A DNA stretch of 64,000 bases from Arcicella rigui (GTDB lineage Bacteria; Bacteroidota; Bacteroidia; Cytophagales; Spirosomataceae): contig NZ_JAYFUM010000001.1 of assembly GCF_034929435.1 (NCBI RefSeq), forward strand, positions 381,272 through 445,271, given 5' to 3'. A program made the translations under genes and the position numbers. Positions within the stretch are counted from its first letter, which is position 1. Each line of letters begins with the position of its first letter. Below, one piece after another: positions 63,166 through 64,000 of this stretch. The notes below the pieces were generated by a model that was not told where the DNA came from, ran no database searches, and saw only the letters and a list, made by a program, of their open reading frames with translations.

Positions 63166-63807
63166 ATGGAAATTATCAACTTTTTCTTACAACTCCTCAA
63201 AGACCCATTAACAGCACTTTCTGATTTTATCAGCGAACACGGTACCGTTACTTACGGATTACTTTTTATGATTATCTTCGTTGAAACGGGATTAATCGTA
63301 ATGCCATTATTACCGGGCGATTCATTACTTTTTGCCGTTGGTGTGTTGGCTGCCGCAACCGGAAAAATCGAAATCACTTTTGTTATTCCGCTTTTAATCG
63401 GTGCAGCACTTCTGGGAGACAATGTCAATTATTTTATCGGAAAGTATTTCAGTGATTTTGTGAAATCGAAAGATAAAATCTTATTCTTGAAAAGAGAGCA
63501 CATCACACAAACAGAAGAATTTTATGCAAAACATGGCGGGCAAACTGTTATTATGGCTCGTTTTGTGCCGATTGTTCGTACCGTTGCTCCATTTGTAGCC
63601 GGTGCGGGAAGTATGAAATACAGTACTTATATCACTTTTTGTATTTTAGGAGCAGTACTTTGGGTAAGTGCGATTACTTTATTGGGCTATTTCTTAGGAA
63701 ACAACGAATGGGTAAAGCATAATTTTGAAAAAGTAGTATTAGGAATCGTAGGTGTATCTGTGTTGCCAATGATTATCGCTTTTGTAAAATCTAAATTGAG
63801 TAAGTAA
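63166..63807 (+). CDS. DedA-family membrane protein
   Basis: 213 residues with about five hydrophobic segments. The family marks are FVETGLIVMPLLPGDSLLFAVG and the re-entrant loop FVPIVRTVAPFVAGAGSMKY. DedA/VTT proteins move lipid carriers such as undecaprenyl phosphate or phosphatidylethanolamine across the membrane. It is 123 bp after the comA-like gene and has its own terminator. Confidence 0.93.
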   Translation: MEIINFFLQLLKDPLTALSDFISEHGTVTYGLLFMIIFVETGLIVMPLLPGDSLLFAVGVLAAATGKIEITFVIPLLIGAALLGDNVNYFIGKYFSDFVKSKDKILFLKREHITQTEEFYAKHGGQTVIMARFVPIVRTVAPFVAGAGSMKYSTYITFCILGAVLWVSAITLLGYFLGNNEWVKHNFEKVVLGIVGVSVLPMIIAFVKSKLSK

Positions 63808-63834
63808 TAAAGGACTTTAGATAAATAAAAAAAT

Positions 63835-63868
63835 CGACGACTTTGTAAAATAGGTCGTCGTTTTTTTT
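63835..63868 (+). terminator. Terminator of the dedA gene
   Basis: CGACGAC (63835-63841) pairs with GTCGTCG (63854-63860), followed by eight T. Confidence 0.85.
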
Positions 63869-63934
63869 GTCTTTTTATATGGGCTTCCCTTAAATGTTGT
63901 AAATATTTAATTATCAATATATTATAAATAAAAC

Positions 63935-63978
63935 AACCCCGAAAAAGTGTCAATACTGGCAATTTTCGGGGTTTTTCT
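63935..63978. terminator. Terminator near the right edge, gene beyond window
   Basis: AACCCCGAAAA (63935-63945) pairs with TTTTCGGGGTT (63963-63973) and T residues follow. No gene lies between it and the dedA terminator, so it probably serves a minus-strand gene that starts past the window end, or both directions. Confidence 0.6.
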
Positions 63979-64000
63979 GTATTTTGTTTCTGCTAGAAAA

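Overview
The window is chromosomal DNA from a low-GC Bacteroidota, most likely a Cytophagales/Spirosomataceae-type bacterium. The evidence is a SusC/SusD pair, a protein with a C-terminal type IX secretion sorting domain, fused CcoN-CcoO, a propeller-type hybrid histidine kinase, a DUF5690 transporter, and promoters of the Bacteroidota form TTG-N17..21-TAnnTTTG rather than Shine-Dalgarno-led starts. The genus is an inference. I saw no rRNA, tRNA, CRISPR array or transposase-bearing insertion sequence.

Region 1 (1-14114) looks like a phosphonate-use locus. It has a phosphonatase-like HAD hydrolase (cut by the left edge), a divergent DUF5690 MFS-type transporter, then SusC, SusD and a PhnZ-type HD-domain oxygenase in one operon. 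A two-gene Septu-type defence module (PtuA ATPase, PtuB HNH nuclease) and an AhpD-like gene sit in the middle. The same 11-bp-spaced direct repeat occurs upstream of both the transporter and susC. Two lipoprotein genes follow.

Region 2 (14115-20921) is the cbb3 oxidase cluster on the minus strand: ccoS, a 39-residue Cys/His-rich microprotein, ccoNO, a 167-bp inverted-repeat element, ccoQ, ccoP, ccoG. hemN diverges from it. Three of these genes (ccoS, the microprotein, ccoQ) are very small.

Region 3 (21020-44502) is mixed metabolism: a DUF4442 protein, a universal stress protein, a secreted glycosidase-like protein, an iron alcohol dehydrogenase, an Rpn-type PD-(D/E)XK protein, a LolCDE/MacB-like ABC exporter operon, an ATE-like aminoacyl transferase, propionyl-CoA synthetase, a 1389-residue hybrid sensor kinase, a GH20 hexosaminidase and a six-hairpin glycosidase-like lipoprotein.

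Region 4 (44628-49830) holds a tightly packed three-gene operon on the minus strand, a DNA cytosine-5 methyltransferase, a DUF262 protein and a HEPN nuclease of the MAE_28990/MAE_18760 type, placed directly after the fusA (EF-G) terminator. This is the best candidate for a little-described defence system.

Region 5 (50124-63978) carries a small membrane protein, a Tat-exported glycosylasparaginase, a T9SS cargo protein, a lone acyl carrier protein, and an RND efflux operon (tolC, glutathione peroxidase, MFP, RND pump). A TetR repressor/thioesterase pair lies upstream. A near-identical 13-bp palindrome overlaps the promoters of tolC and of a DUF2147 gene and is a candidate TetR operator. A phosphosulfolactate synthase and a DedA protein end the window.
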